Shown here: positions 1 to 7,332 of the stretch, one piece after another
Numbering within the stretch: position 1 is the stretch's first letter
Layout of the letters: each line of letters begins with the position of its first letter
NCBI GenBank assembly: GCA_025924845.1
Contig: JAICHN010000095.1
Span: 1 to 13,487, forward strand
Direction of reading: 5' to 3'
Length of the DNA: 13,487 bases
Source: Chloroflexota bacterium
Lineage (GTDB): Bacteria; Chloroflexota; UBA5177; JANWHV01
The notes under the pieces: model-generated
The model's database searches: none
What the model was told of the DNA's origin: nothing
What the model saw: the letters and a program-made list of their open reading frames with translations, nothing else
Position numbers and translations under genes: made by a program

Positions 1-174
1 AACGGGGTGGTGACCGAGGTGGTCATCGGCGGCGATAACCAGATTTCCGCCATCCGCATCCTCGATAGCGTGACCCATCAGGTAGTGGCCGAAAGCCCGC
101 CGGAGTCCATCGCGCATATGCGCGAGGAGATTCTGGCCTACCAGGACGTGGTTCGCGGGAGCAAGCCTTCCTGA
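1..174 (+). CDS. C-terminal end of a FlaG-like flagellar protein (5' truncated by window)
   Basis: An open frame enters from the left edge and stops with TGA at 172-174, leaving 57 residues. The fragment reads as a beta strand (SAIRILDSVTHQVV), then AESPPESIAHM and a helix. This is the FlaG pattern, in which a strand of the type V-D-x-x-T-x-x-V-I is followed by IPPE and a helix. FlaG proteins sit near flagellin and fliD/fliS and influence filament length. The position just upstream of fliS supports the call. The start and N-terminus are outside the window. The segment is short, so this rests on pattern recognition plus context. Another small flagellar or hypothetical protein with a similar fold is possible. 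Confidence 0.55.
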   Translation, partial: NGVVTEVVIGGDNQISAIRILDSVTHQVVAESPPESIAHMREEILAYQDVVRGSKPS

Positions 175-301
175 GCGCATTGACCCGGTTCTCCTCCTGA
201 TGCCCCTCTAGATCGAGGGGCAAAGGCCGAAGGATCAAGTGTACCTACCGGCAGACTCCCGTTCGGGTGACGTGGGTGACGAGGGGGAAGGAACAGGATC
301 C

Positions 302-679
302 ATGCAGACCGCCGCATACGCGAGTTACCGAACCATTACCACACAGACAGCGGGTCCGGGCGAGTTGCTGTTACAGCTCTATCAGGCGGCGATCAAGAAT
401 ATCGGTCAGGCGCGATTGGCGATCGAGGCCGTCAATATACCAGCTGCTCACCATCACATCGTGCGGGCCCAGGATATCTTGTTGGAGTTGCAGCGTACGC
501 TCGATCACGAGCAAGGCGGCGACCTCGCTCCGCGTCTGGACGCCCTCTACGGCTTCATGCGCGGTCGATTGTTCGATGCCAACATGCGTAAAGAGATTGG
601 TCCTCTTGACGAAGTGCAAGGCTTGCTCCGCTCCCTGCTCGCTGCCTGGCAGATCGCGGTGCGCCAGAGCGCCCGCTAG
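302..679 (+). CDS. fliS: Flagellar export chaperone FliS
   Basis: FliS is the cytosolic chaperone that binds the C-terminus of flagellin, prevents its premature polymerisation and delivers it to the flagellar export gate. The 125-residue product has the usual family length of about 120-135. The N-terminal AYASYRTITTQTAGPGELLLQLYQAA matches the family opening, in which a Tyr-rich segment leads into a P-x-x-L-L-x-x-L-Y/F helix. It is followed by the helical bundle with IVRAQDILLELQRTLD, then GGDLAPRLDALYGFM and a final LDEVQGLLRSLLAAW helix. I chose the ATG at 302 because a purine-rich stretch (GGGGGAAGGAA) lies about 8 nt upstream. A GTG at 239 would add 21 residues with no family resemblance. 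The FlaG-like gene lies 127 nt upstream. A hairpin follows the stop. Confidence 0.93.
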   Translation: MQTAAYASYRTITTQTAGPGELLLQLYQAAIKNIGQARLAIEAVNIPAAHHHIVRAQDILLELQRTLDHEQGGDLAPRLDALYGFMRGRLFDANMRKEIGPLDEVQGLLRSLLAAWQIAVRQSAR

Positions 680-684
680 CCTCC

Positions 685-713
685 GGCGACCGCGTAAGTG
701 GGTAACGGTCGCC
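685..713 (+). terminator. Probable terminator hairpin after fliS
   Basis: A perfect 8-bp inverted repeat (GGCGACCG at 685-692, CGGTCGCC at 706-713) with a 13-nt loop begins 5 nt after the fliS stop. It is followed by the pyrimidine-rich TCTCTCG and not by a clean T tract. The loop is long, so termination strength is uncertain. The rest of the gap up to the sigma factor gene (714-952) shows no convincing promoter hexamers and no other gene. Confidence 0.5.
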
Positions 714-952
714 TCTCTCGATAACCCCGAGGCGGCTGATTGCGCGCCGCGCCCTTGACCGCGGACCGACTTCATCGATCCCGTCACCGTACACATTTTT
801 GCGGTCCCTAACAGGATCTACCGTGCAATCCCACCCCCCAACCGGGCTATAGGTGCCTGCCTCTGCGGTGCCGTATGCTCTTTGCGGAAGCACGTCACGG
901 AGATTATTCGGTCCGGGATTTGAGTAAACCGCACTGGCGAAAAGGGTATCGA

Positions 953-1870
953 GTGTCAGCCACTACTACTTTCTCGCAGCATGCCGACGACGGCGAATCG
1001 GCGTTGGGACTGGCGTCTTGCGAGGACGGATCGGACTTTACCGAAGCGATCGCGATCGTCGATACGGACTACGATCCGTTGAGCGAGCAGGATTTGGTTG
1101 GCCTCTATCTGCGGGACGCGGCGCGCTATCCCCGCCTCACCGCCGATGAGGAGCGCGAACTGAGCCGGCGCATCCTGGATGAGGGCGACGAGGAAGCGGA
1201 ACGGATGCTCATTCAATGTAATCTTCGTCTGGTGGTGAGTGTCGCCAAGAAATATCAGTCGCAAGCCCACTCCCTCCTTGATCTGATTCAGGAAGGGAAC
1301 ATTGGTCTGATGAAGGCGGTCAAGAAGTATGACGGCCGGCGAGGCTTTCGCTTCTCGACCTACGCCGTATGGTGGATCACTCAGCAGATTACTCGCGCGA
1401 TCTGGAGTGGCCACGGGCCGCTCCGTATCCCCACACGGGTAATCGATCAGCACCGTCGTGTCTTGCGTGAACAGCGTGAGGCGGCCAACGAAGCGCACGG
1501 TGGGGCCCAAGGTCCAGCCCCGGACCGCGAGGCGTTGATCAGTCCATGGAGCGTTACCAGCGTTACCGGTGAGGAGGCGGAGCAGCACATCGGCGCGCTC
1601 CCGGCCGGCGAGGACGAAAGTCCCGTGAGCCTGGCCGAGAACCATGAACTGCTGGAGACGCTGATGGCCGCCTTGCAAGAGGTCAGCGAGCGCGATCAGA
1701 AAATCATCGCTCAGCTGTTCGGGTTAGCGGAAGTGAAGCCGCTGAAGGTGGAGGAGGTCGCGGTCAGCCATCGCTTGACCTGTGAGCGGGTGCGGCAAAT
1801 CAAGAAAGCCGCCTTCGAGAGCGTACGACGCTCCCCGTTCGCCGAGCAGCTGATTGCTTACTACGCCTGA
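953..1870 (+). CDS. Sigma-70 family RNA polymerase sigma factor (group 2, RpoS/RpoD-like, atypical)
   Basis: This is a promoter-recognition subunit of RNA polymerase, about 305 residues from the GTG at 953. In order it shows region 1.2 ([21 protein letters not shown]), region 2.1-2.4 ([45 protein letters not shown]) and a terminal region 4.2 helix-turn-helix ([21 protein letters not shown]). Region 1.1 is short, as in group 2 sigmas. Region 3 is unusual: [12 protein letters not shown] replaces the usual IPVHMIE, and the following ~60 residues are poorly conserved. In region 4.2 the normally invariant T-R-E-R reads T-C-E-R, with Cys at about residue 277. The start at 953 follows AAAAGGG with suitable spacing. 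An ATG at 875 would add 26 unconvincing residues and lacks a ribosome site. It lies downstream of flagellar genes but is not FliA, since it lacks the FliA-type region 2-3 signature. The target promoters are unknown. Confidence 0.88.
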   Translation: MSATTTFSQHADDGESALGLASCEDGSDFTEAIAIVDTDYDPLSEQDLVGLYLRDAARYPRLTADEERELSRRILDEGDEEAERMLIQCNLRLVVSVAKKYQSQAHSLLDLIQEGNIGLMKAVKKYDGRRGFRFSTYAVWWITQQITRAIWSGHGPLRIPTRVIDQHRRVLREQREAANEAHGGAQGPAPDREALISPWSVTSVTGEEAEQHIGALPAGEDESPVSLAENHELLETLMAALQEVSERDQKIIAQLFGLAEVKPLKVEEVAVSHRLTCERVRQIKKAAFESVRRSPFAEQLIAYYA

Positions 1871-1892
1871 AGCAAGCCGAAGAAATCAAGAA

Positions 1893-1918
1893 GGGCAGCA
1901 GCCTTGTGGCCGCTGCCC
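1893..1918 (-). terminator. Hairpin terminator between convergent sigma factor and HDOD genes
   Basis: The stem pairs GGGCAGC (1893-1899) with GCTGCCC (1912-1918), has one A/C mismatch, then a further GCC/GGC pair closing a TTGT loop. Read on the minus strand, the stem is followed by the T-rich TTCTTGATTTCTT, so it best fits termination of the minus-strand chemotaxis operon. It can also block transcription from the sigma factor gene, which ends at 1870. Confidence 0.65.
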
Positions 1919-1935
1919 ATCCAGACGCCGTACGT

Positions 1936-2811
1936 TCAGGCTGGGTGCCATGCCGGGTACCCGCAATGAACAGCAGTGTCGCTGATCTTTTCGCGGCTTA
2001 GCCAGTCGGGAAGCGTAGTGTCCTGTTGCTCGCTCAGCCGGGGGTAGCTGGTGTCGATCTCGGCCGCCAGCCCATTCGAGAGCATCAGGCAATAGGGAAG
2101 CATATTTCCGGGATCGGCGCGTACCGGCTGATCGTGAACGGCGATCGCCGCTCCCAGTTCCTCCGGTAACGACCAGAGCTCGGCCAGTTGGCAGGTGACT
2201 CCCGTGTGGTCCGCCCCGAACAGGGCGGTCTCGGCCTCGAGCAGGGTAAGTTTGCGGATGCGCATCACCTCGGCGATGGGCACCAAGCGCGTGCCCTCGG
2301 CCTGTTTTACGGCGAGCCCGTTCAGGATGACCTTGCCGAGGTCATGAAGCAGGCCGGTGCTGTAGGCAAGACCAATGTTGGGATAGCGGGCCGCCAGGGC
2401 AACCACCATGGTCAGATTCGCCGTGAGTTCGCTATGGCGCATGAAGGCGTTGGCGGGCAAGCCATAGAGCGGTAACTCGCGTTGTGCGTTCTGTGCCACG
2501 CCGCTGGCCAGTACCAGCAAGCGAGCCTGCGAGGTGCCTATTACTCTGAGGGCGTCGCTTATGTTGCCCACTTTGCCTCGCAGACCGAAAACGGCGCTGT
2601 TCGCCATGCGCAGCAGCGCGGCGGAAATACCAACATCGCGCACAGCCAGATCCGCTACGTTGCGCAGCGAAACTTCCGGATCATTCAGCAAAGACAGAAG
2701 CTGGATCGCCGTGTCCGGCAGCGGCGCCAGGGAGCGCAGCATTTTCTTGGTGATCTGTAGACCCAGGCCGGCGTTGTCGCCCTGGTCGCGATCGGGCGCT
2801 TCCTTACTCAT
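1936..2811 (-). CDS. HDOD domain protein (HDOD-type signal-output protein)
   Basis: HDOD domains are HD-like helical domains found in bacterial signalling proteins. They are usually non-enzymatic scaffolds linked to chemotaxis, c-di-GMP or stress responses. The 291-residue product contains the domain from about residue 20 to 215: LRSLAPLPDTAIQLLSLL, then DVGISAALLRMANSAVFG, and the HD-like core with H126 (RHSE) and HDLGK at 156-160. So some HD residues persist even though the full metal-binding set is not apparent. No receiver, GGDEF or EAL domain is attached. I chose the ATG at 2811 because AGGAGG lies 6 nt upstream. The frame is open much further upstream, but that part overlaps the neighbouring gene antisense to no known family. 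It is the last gene of the minus-strand operon, 41 nt after the YVTN gene, so it is probably co-transcribed with cheB and cheR. Confidence 0.9.
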   Translation of the reverse strand: MSKEAPDRDQGDNAGLGLQITKKMLRSLAPLPDTAIQLLSLLNDPEVSLRNVADLAVRDVGISAALLRMANSAVFGLRGKVGNISDALRVIGTSQARLLVLASGVAQNAQRELPLYGLPANAFMRHSELTANLTMVVALAARYPNIGLAYSTGLLHDLGKVILNGLAVKQAEGTRLVPIAEVMRIRKLTLLEAETALFGADHTGVTCQLAELWSLPEELGAAIAVHDQPVRADPGNMLPYCLMLSNGLAAEIDTSYPRLSEQQDTTLPDWLSREKISDTAVHCGYPAWHPA

Positions 2812-2852
2812 CAGTTCCCTCCTCGATCCCGATGAATCCAAAGCGTACATGG

Positions 2853-3971
2853 TTATGCCGCGCCTTTCAACGTCGGCGCCGATCCGGATGCTCCGTCTTC
2901 GCTCGCTTGCTTCACGGCCCGAGATCGCTTCTTTCGCCGCCGCTTCATCCGTAGAATAAACCCCAGGCAGAGTAGCGCCACGGCAGCCTCTACCCCAAAT
3001 GTCGGCAAGGTGATGCCGTTGTGGGTTCCGGATAATTTCTTTAAGGGACCTACCCCGACCACGGTGGGAACGACCAGAACCAGGCGGGGCGCCAACAAGC
3101 GCTGCAGGAGCGGTTTGGGAACAGGCTTGACCACCGGCTTCGGCTTGGGAGGCGGCGGAGGCTTGATGACGGTGAGCAGCGCGCTCTCGCTGTGCGTGGT
3201 GTGTCGTCCGATCAGGACAATCAGCTGTTTGCCCAGGTGTACGTGACGCGGCACCGGAAAATGGGTAAATACGATGCCCACATCGTTGGCTCGGGCGCCG
3301 ACCAGTGGGGTAAGGCCCCAGTATGCTTCCACGCGCTCGCCCGGCGCGAAGCCGCGCCCCCACGCGACTACGCGGGCGCCGATCGGCGCCGCTGCCGGGA
3401 CCAGGATGGGTGAGCGATCGGCGCCCGGGCCAAGGTCCAGGATCTGATTGGCCCGGGGATGTTTCGCCGCCAGGGTGATCCCCCGGATCGTTCCGCTCGA
3501 CCCATCGGTGACCAGCAGCCGGCGCCCCTTTTCGTCCAGGATAAGCCCGGCGGGTCGCCCCCCAATCGAGAGCACGCGCGCCACGTGGCGCGTGCTCTCG
3601 TTAAACACCGTGATCACGCCCGCTCGGTCGCTCGATACATACAGCAGGTGGGCACGCGAGTCGACCGCCAGCCCCGTGGGACTGGGGGCCACCCGCAGCA
3701 CGCCAAGCACGCTCGATCCGTCGGCGCTCAGGACGAAGATGCTGTTCGACATTGGTTGGGCCAGGTACAGCACATTCAGGGTTGGATCCGCGGTGATGGC
3801 CCCCCCTTGCAACCGCGTGGGCGGCACAACGTCGCGCGCCGCCGCCGGCTGCGTTCCCCCCAAGAGTGCCGCGAGTAGGCCGATGATCGCCAGGACGAGT
3901 AATGTGCCTGACCGGCGCGCTCGTAGGACGGCGCCGTGGCGGATTGGCGACGGAATAGTGCGCACTATCAT
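2853..3971 (-). CDS. Secreted, membrane-anchored YVTN-type beta-propeller protein with Ig/IPT-like domain
   Basis: I do not recognise a named gene. The 372-residue protein starts with a basic segment and a hydrophobic stretch (about 22-38) ending QPAAA-RD near residue 45, which looks like a Sec signal peptide or anchor. Residues ~50-175 hold short propeller repeats of YVTN type (GGAITADPTLNVLYLAQ, PTGLAVDSRAHLLYVSS, PAGLILDEKGRRLLVTD). Next comes an Ig/IPT-like region (VVAWGRGFAPGERVEAYWG), then a Pro/Lys-rich linker (PPPPPKPKPVVKPVPKP). The C-terminus has LPTFG (322-326), a hydrophobic segment (327-340) and a strongly basic tail (RMKRRRKKRSR), resembling a cell-surface sorting or stop-transfer signal. 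The start codon overlaps the cheR stop (ATGA at 3971-3968), which implies translational coupling. A periplasmic or surface role linked to motility is inference only. Confidence 0.75.
   Translation of the reverse strand: MIVRTIPSPIRHGAVLRARRSGTLLVLAIIGLLAALLGGTQPAAARDVVPPTRLQGGAITADPTLNVLYLAQPMSNSIFVLSADGSSVLGVLRVAPSPTGLAVDSRAHLLYVSSDRAGVITVFNESTRHVARVLSIGGRPAGLILDEKGRRLLVTDGSSGTIRGITLAAKHPRANQILDLGPGADRSPILVPAAAPIGARVVAWGRGFAPGERVEAYWGLTPLVGARANDVGIVFTHFPVPRHVHLGKQLIVLIGRHTTHSESALLTVIKPPPPPKPKPVVKPVPKPLLQRLLAPRLVLVVPTVVGVGPLKKLSGTHNGITLPTFGVEAAVALLCLGFILRMKRRRKKRSRAVKQASEDGASGSAPTLKGAA
3567..3600. repeat. 34-bp near-palindrome inside the YVTN gene
   Basis: Twelve-base arms, CGAGAGCACGCG at 3567-3578 and CGCGTGCTCTCG at 3589-3600, are perfect inverted repeats. 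The 10-nt core contains the palindrome CCACGTGG. It lies within the coding sequence and encodes part of the second/third propeller repeat (STRHVARVL). It can fold as a strong hairpin in the mRNA. Confidence 0.6.
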
Positions 3972-4774
3972 GACACGGGCTTATTGTAGAAGCACGGCCT
4001 CACATACCGGAAACCAGGATCTTGTGCCCGGCCGATCGATTCGGTTGCTCCTAAAAACAGGAAGCCGCCCGGGTGTAGAACGTCCATGAACTTTCGGTAC
4101 AGACGTGCCTTGGCTTGGTCGGTGACGTAAATTACCACGTTGCGGCACACCACCAGATCAAAGCTATGGGGCATCGGCTCACGGAGGAGATCATGGCAAT
4201 CAAACCGGACCATCCGCCGGATTACATCGGTAACGGCCTGGCCCGTGTCCTCGGGCTTCAGGTAGCGGTCAGTTAGATCGCGGGGTAAATCGCCTGTCTC
4301 GGCGGCGGTGTAGCCTGTGCCAAGGCGCGCGCGGTCAAGCATTGGCCGATCGATGTCCGTGGCCAGTATATGCCCGTCGCCGATCGGGCTTAGCCGATGC
4401 AGCAGCATGGCCAGGGTGAAGGCTTCGGCCCCGTGGGAGCAGCCGGCGCTCCAAACCTTGGGGCTCCGTCGGTTGGGCAATTGGGGCAGGATGGTGCTCG
4501 CCAGGAAATCGAAGGCTTCCGGATTACGGTAGAACCGCGAGACATTGATCGTAATATGCTGCTCGAACCGGCGGCGTAGATCCGTATCGCGCCGCAACAT
4601 GACGGCGAACGTCTCCAGGTCTGGGGCGAGGCAGCGATGGGCCATATCGCGTACTCGGCGCTCCATTCGCGCTTGCTTATAGTCGGTCAAATCGACGGAC
4701 AGTACCGGTGCGGTCATCTTGATGAACACAGGATAGTCGCCCTCACCCCCTGCCGGTAGCCGCGCTACGTCCAT
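3968..4774 (-). CDS. cheR: Chemotaxis protein methyltransferase CheR
   Basis: CheR transfers methyl groups from S-adenosylmethionine to glutamates of chemoreceptors, opposing CheB. The product has 268 residues, typical for the family. The N-terminal helical domain has VDLTDYKQARMERRV (27-41). The Rossmann methyltransferase domain follows with ITINVSRFYRNPEAF (74-88), motif I WSAGCSHGAEAFTLAM (108-123), the ATDIDRPMLDRAR acidic loop, CRNVVIYV and FLFLGATESI. Motif I usually reads S-T-G-E-E-P-Y; here it is S-H-G-A-E-A-F, losing one acidic residue. The start at 4774 lies 4 nt after the cheB stop, so translation is probably coupled, and the native ribosome site is weak. The 3' end overlaps the start of the YVTN gene. 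An alternative ATG at 4717 would cut into the conserved N-terminus. Confidence 0.95.
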   Translation of the reverse strand: MDVARLPAGGEGDYPVFIKMTAPVLSVDLTDYKQARMERRVRDMAHRCLAPDLETFAVMLRRDTDLRRRFEQHITINVSRFYRNPEAFDFLASTILPQLPNRRSPKVWSAGCSHGAEAFTLAMLLHRLSPIGDGHILATDIDRPMLDRARLGTGYTAAETGDLPRDLTDRYLKPEDTGQAVTDVIRRMVRFDCHDLLREPMPHSFDLVVCRNVVIYVTDQAKARLYRKFMDVLHPGGFLFLGATESIGRAQDPGFRYVRPCFYNKPVS

Positions 4775-4778
4775 GACC

Positions 4779-5900
4779 CTAGCGCCGTCCCGCCGGCGTG
4801 GGGATCGCGGTCCTCACCCAGCTTGAAATGGCGCCCGCCATCTGGTCGAGCGGCAGCACGGCGGATGCCAGGCCGGCCTCGACCACTGATCTGGGCATAC
4901 CGTAGACAATTGAGGTGCGTTCGTCCTGGGCGAAGATCGTGGCGTCGCGCTCGCGCATGGCGCGCGCCCCGCCGGTACCGTCCATGCCCATCCCGGTCAT
5001 GATCACGACCAGGCAGGGGCCGCTCCAGTGTTCGGCCAGGGAAAACAACGTGCGGTCGATGGAAGGGCGCATTCCATGAAGAGGTTCCGTCCGCTCCAGA
5101 TGCAGCTTGAGGTCGGCGCCCATTACGGCATGGCGGTCGCCCGGCGCGACCAAAATCATACCGGGGCGCGGCTGGTCACCGTCTTCCACTTCGCGGCACT
5201 CAAACCCGGATCGGCGACCGAGGCGCGCGGCCAACGACTGCGTGAACACGGGGGGCATGTGCTGGACAATAAGCAGCGAAGCCGCCAGGTCACGCTCCAG
5301 GCCGGTCAGCACCCGATCAAGGGCGTGCGGGCCGCCCGTGGAACTGCCGATCAGCACGAGCGGGTCGCCGTCGCTCCGGCCCGTGGGCGCCGAAACCGCG
5401 GGCCGCGCCGGTGCCCAGGGAGCATCCTCCTCGGGCTGCCGCGCCCCCGCATCGACCGGCGTGGCCCCCGTCGGCTGGCGGGCCACCAATTGCATGCGCA
5501 CAATGGCGGCAATCGCCACTTTGTGCAGCAGTTCCTGAGCGAAGGCCGCCAATGCCTGGCGGTCCGGCACCAGGGGTTTCGGTAAGTATTCCACGGCTCC
5601 CAAGGAGAGCGCCTCCAGCGTAATGCTTGCCCCTGATTTGGTTTGGGAACTCACCATGACCACCGGCGTGGGGCGCTGCTCCATGATCAGGCGCAGCGTC
5701 TCTATGCCGCTCAGCCCCGGCATCTCAACATCCATAGTGATCGCGTCAGGCCGCAGGGAGTCGAGCATGGCGAGGCACTCCTGGCCGCTGCTCGCGGTGC
5801 CGATAGCCTCGTAACCCGGCGCCGATCGGAATATGGCGCCAAGCCGATGACGCATCAGGGCCGAGTCATCGACGACGAGTACGCGAATGGGCGGATTCAT
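4779..5900 (-). CDS. cheB: Chemotaxis response regulator protein-glutamate methylesterase CheB
   Basis: CheB demethylates and deamidates chemoreceptors and is activated by phosphotransfer from CheA. From the ATG at 5900 it has 373 residues. The receiver domain (3-125) has the acidic pair D11-D12, phospho-acceptor D57 (TMDVEMPG), S84-S85 and K108. A Pro/Ala-rich linker spans ~140-178. The C-terminal esterase domain carries the catalytic triad: S187 in GSSTGGP, H214 in QHMP and D307 in MTGMGMDG. A GTG at 5915 in frame would add five residues. The ATG is preferred because the receiver then begins at the normal distance. The gene opens the cheB-cheR-YVTN-HDOD run. An 81-nt gap to the DUF342 gene contains a sigma-28-like promoter. 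Confidence 0.96.
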   Translation of the reverse strand: MNPPIRVLVVDDSALMRHRLGAIFRSAPGYEAIGTASSGQECLAMLDSLRPDAITMDVEMPGLSGIETLRLIMEQRPTPVVMVSSQTKSGASITLEALSLGAVEYLPKPLVPDRQALAAFAQELLHKVAIAAIVRMQLVARQPTGATPVDAGARQPEEDAPWAPARPAVSAPTGRSDGDPLVLIGSSTGGPHALDRVLTGLERDLAASLLIVQHMPPVFTQSLAARLGRRSGFECREVEDGDQPRPGMILVAPGDRHAVMGADLKLHLERTEPLHGMRPSIDRTLFSLAEHWSGPCLVVIMTGMGMDGTGGARAMRERDATIFAQDERTSIVYGMPRSVVEAGLASAVLPLDQMAGAISSWVRTAIPTPAGRR

Positions 5901-5951
5901 GGGCGGCAGCCCCACGCCGCCACGGGGTATGTAGCGTCATACATGCCGTGA

Positions 5952-5978
5952 TCTTCGGCGGCGTGAGCGAAAACTTAA
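5952..5978 (-). promoter_or_regulatory. Candidate FliA (sigma-28) promoter for cheB-cheR operon
   Basis: On the minus strand the sequence reads TTAAGTTT (5978-5971), 11 nt, GCCGAAGA (5959-5952). The enteric sigma-28 consensus is TAAAGTTT-N11-GCCGATAA, so this matches 7 of 8 and 6 of 8 positions at exactly the right spacing. It sits in the gap between the DUF342 stop and the cheB start. The predicted RNA start near 5945 gives a leader of about 45 nt. Chemotaxis genes are classic FliA targets. Confidence 0.6.
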
Positions 5979-5981
5979 GGC

Positions 5982-7283
5982 TCAGCCGTGGCTTGGCCCC
6001 CGGCGCAGCCGCCGATCGGAGAGGTCGCCGCCGCCGCGATTGAGCAATAGGCGGAGACAATAGGTGCTGAGCAGGTTTTGATCGCGCCGGCTCATTTGCA
6101 CGAATTCCACGGTGATCAGACCAGGGCCGAGCAAGCGCGCCACTCGTGCGATGCCTTGAATCTCGTTTCGGCTGTTGGGGAGGGAAAACTTGAGCTGTAC
6201 AATCGTACCGGGCAGGGGGTCCTGGGCTGTATTTGGCAAGCGGCAGCGCGCGCCGCTGCCGCTGAGTTCGACCAGGGTACACGATTCGAAGCGCAAGGGA
6301 GGGGTAGCGTGCAAGGCCAGTTGCGCCCTCAGACTCGTCGCAACCCTGACGTGTTGTCGCTCGCCGTTTACGGCGGCGGAGAGCGTCTCCGCTTCCATCC
6401 GTGGAAAGATACCGCCTTCCACCTCCAGCGCTACATCCAGCAATAGATGCTCGAATCTGCCTTCAAGATACAGGTTCCCTCCCACGGTCAGGGTGCTCTG
6501 CCATGCCTCGGCGTGCAGATGAAGGTCACCGCTCGTTTTGATCGTCCCATAGCGCACCGACCGGCAGGCTACCTCGCCCGCCGCTCGCAGCACTGAGTGC
6601 CGGCCGGGCGCGCCCGCCACATTGCCCATCACGGTAATGCCGCCGCTCCGGCTCACCACCTCGGCCTCGCGTACGCTGCCCTGGATGTAGACATCCCCCT
6701 CCGCCTCCACACAGGCGCCGGGCTCGACGGAGCCGGTGATAAACACCGGAGTATCGACGCGAATGGAGAGGTCGCCCGCCGGCACCGTGCCCTCGTGGAC
6801 GAATTGGGGCACCACCTCGATCCGCAGTTGGCGCAACATAACCTCACCGTCGCAGGCGGCATAGAGAGACAACTCGTCCTCGCCGGTATAGGTATTGGCG
6901 CCCTGAGGTAACCGTGCCTCGCGATGCGGCCTGCCCGGAATCAATCGGCCTACCAGGTCGAAGCCGGCCACGCCGTGTGTTCCGGGCCGGCGCCTTGCCA
7001 GCAGCGCCCCGGCCCGCACCACCTGCCGTTGTCCCTGGACGCCCTGGCGACCGATCATGACAGGCACCGGCACAAGCAACTCGATCCGGTCGTCGACCGG
7101 CGGAGTCGGCGCGACGCCAAAGCGCCGGGATCGTTCCGTGCCTGCCCGCCCGAGCGCGTGCTCCTTGGCATCTTGCAAAGTCACGCCGTACCCCCCCCAG
7201 CTGTGAAGCGCCGCCGTTCCCTCCCGTGCAAAGCACACTAGCATCGATGCACGCACATGGCAAGTCCTGATGATTCGCGCCAT
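5982..7283 (-). CDS. DUF342/FapA-family protein with C-terminal PilZ domain
   Basis: The protein (433 residues from the ATG at 7283) joins two domains. Residues ~65-290 resemble the DUF342/FapA family of polymer-forming right-handed beta-helix proteins. Signs are PGTHGVAGFDLVGR, then repeated short Gly-containing strands such as ITGSVEPGACVEAEGDVYIQGSV and ITVMGNVAGAPG. Residues ~309-415 form a PilZ-like c-di-GMP receptor domain with RQHVR (309-313, RxxxR) and ELSGSG (339-344). The second motif is normally D/N-x-S-x-x-G, so the first residue is substituted by Glu. Relatives in Vibrio act in polar flagellar assembly. The usual FapA N-terminal domain is mostly absent. The start is uncertain: the frame stays open to 7433 through the 9-bp repeats, and 7244 is another ATG. 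It leads the minus-strand operon ahead of cheB. Confidence 0.8.
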   Translation of the reverse strand: MARIIRTCHVRASMLVCFAREGTAALHSWGGYGVTLQDAKEHALGRAGTERSRRFGVAPTPPVDDRIELLVPVPVMIGRQGVQGQRQVVRAGALLARRRPGTHGVAGFDLVGRLIPGRPHREARLPQGANTYTGEDELSLYAACDGEVMLRQLRIEVVPQFVHEGTVPAGDLSIRVDTPVFITGSVEPGACVEAEGDVYIQGSVREAEVVSRSGGITVMGNVAGAPGRHSVLRAAGEVACRSVRYGTIKTSGDLHLHAEAWQSTLTVGGNLYLEGRFEHLLLDVALEVEGGIFPRMEAETLSAAVNGERQHVRVATSLRAQLALHATPPLRFESCTLVELSGSGARCRLPNTAQDPLPGTIVQLKFSLPNSRNEIQGIARVARLLGPGLITVEFVQMSRRDQNLLSTYCLRLLLNRGGGDLSDRRLRRGPSHG

Positions 7284-7332
7284 TCCGCCGACTATGGAAT
7301 TGATACGAGCGAGGAGGGGAGCGTTTCTCCGG

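Noticed and set aside
202..221. 7-bp inverted repeat with 6-nt loop between the FlaG-like gene and fliS
   Set aside because: The stem is short and no T tract follows; it could be a weak terminator or chance, so it was not listed as a feature.
2812..3363. Long upstream extension of the HDOD frame
   Set aside because: It runs through the YVTN coding region in another frame; ATG 2811 has a perfect AGGAGG site and fits the domain.
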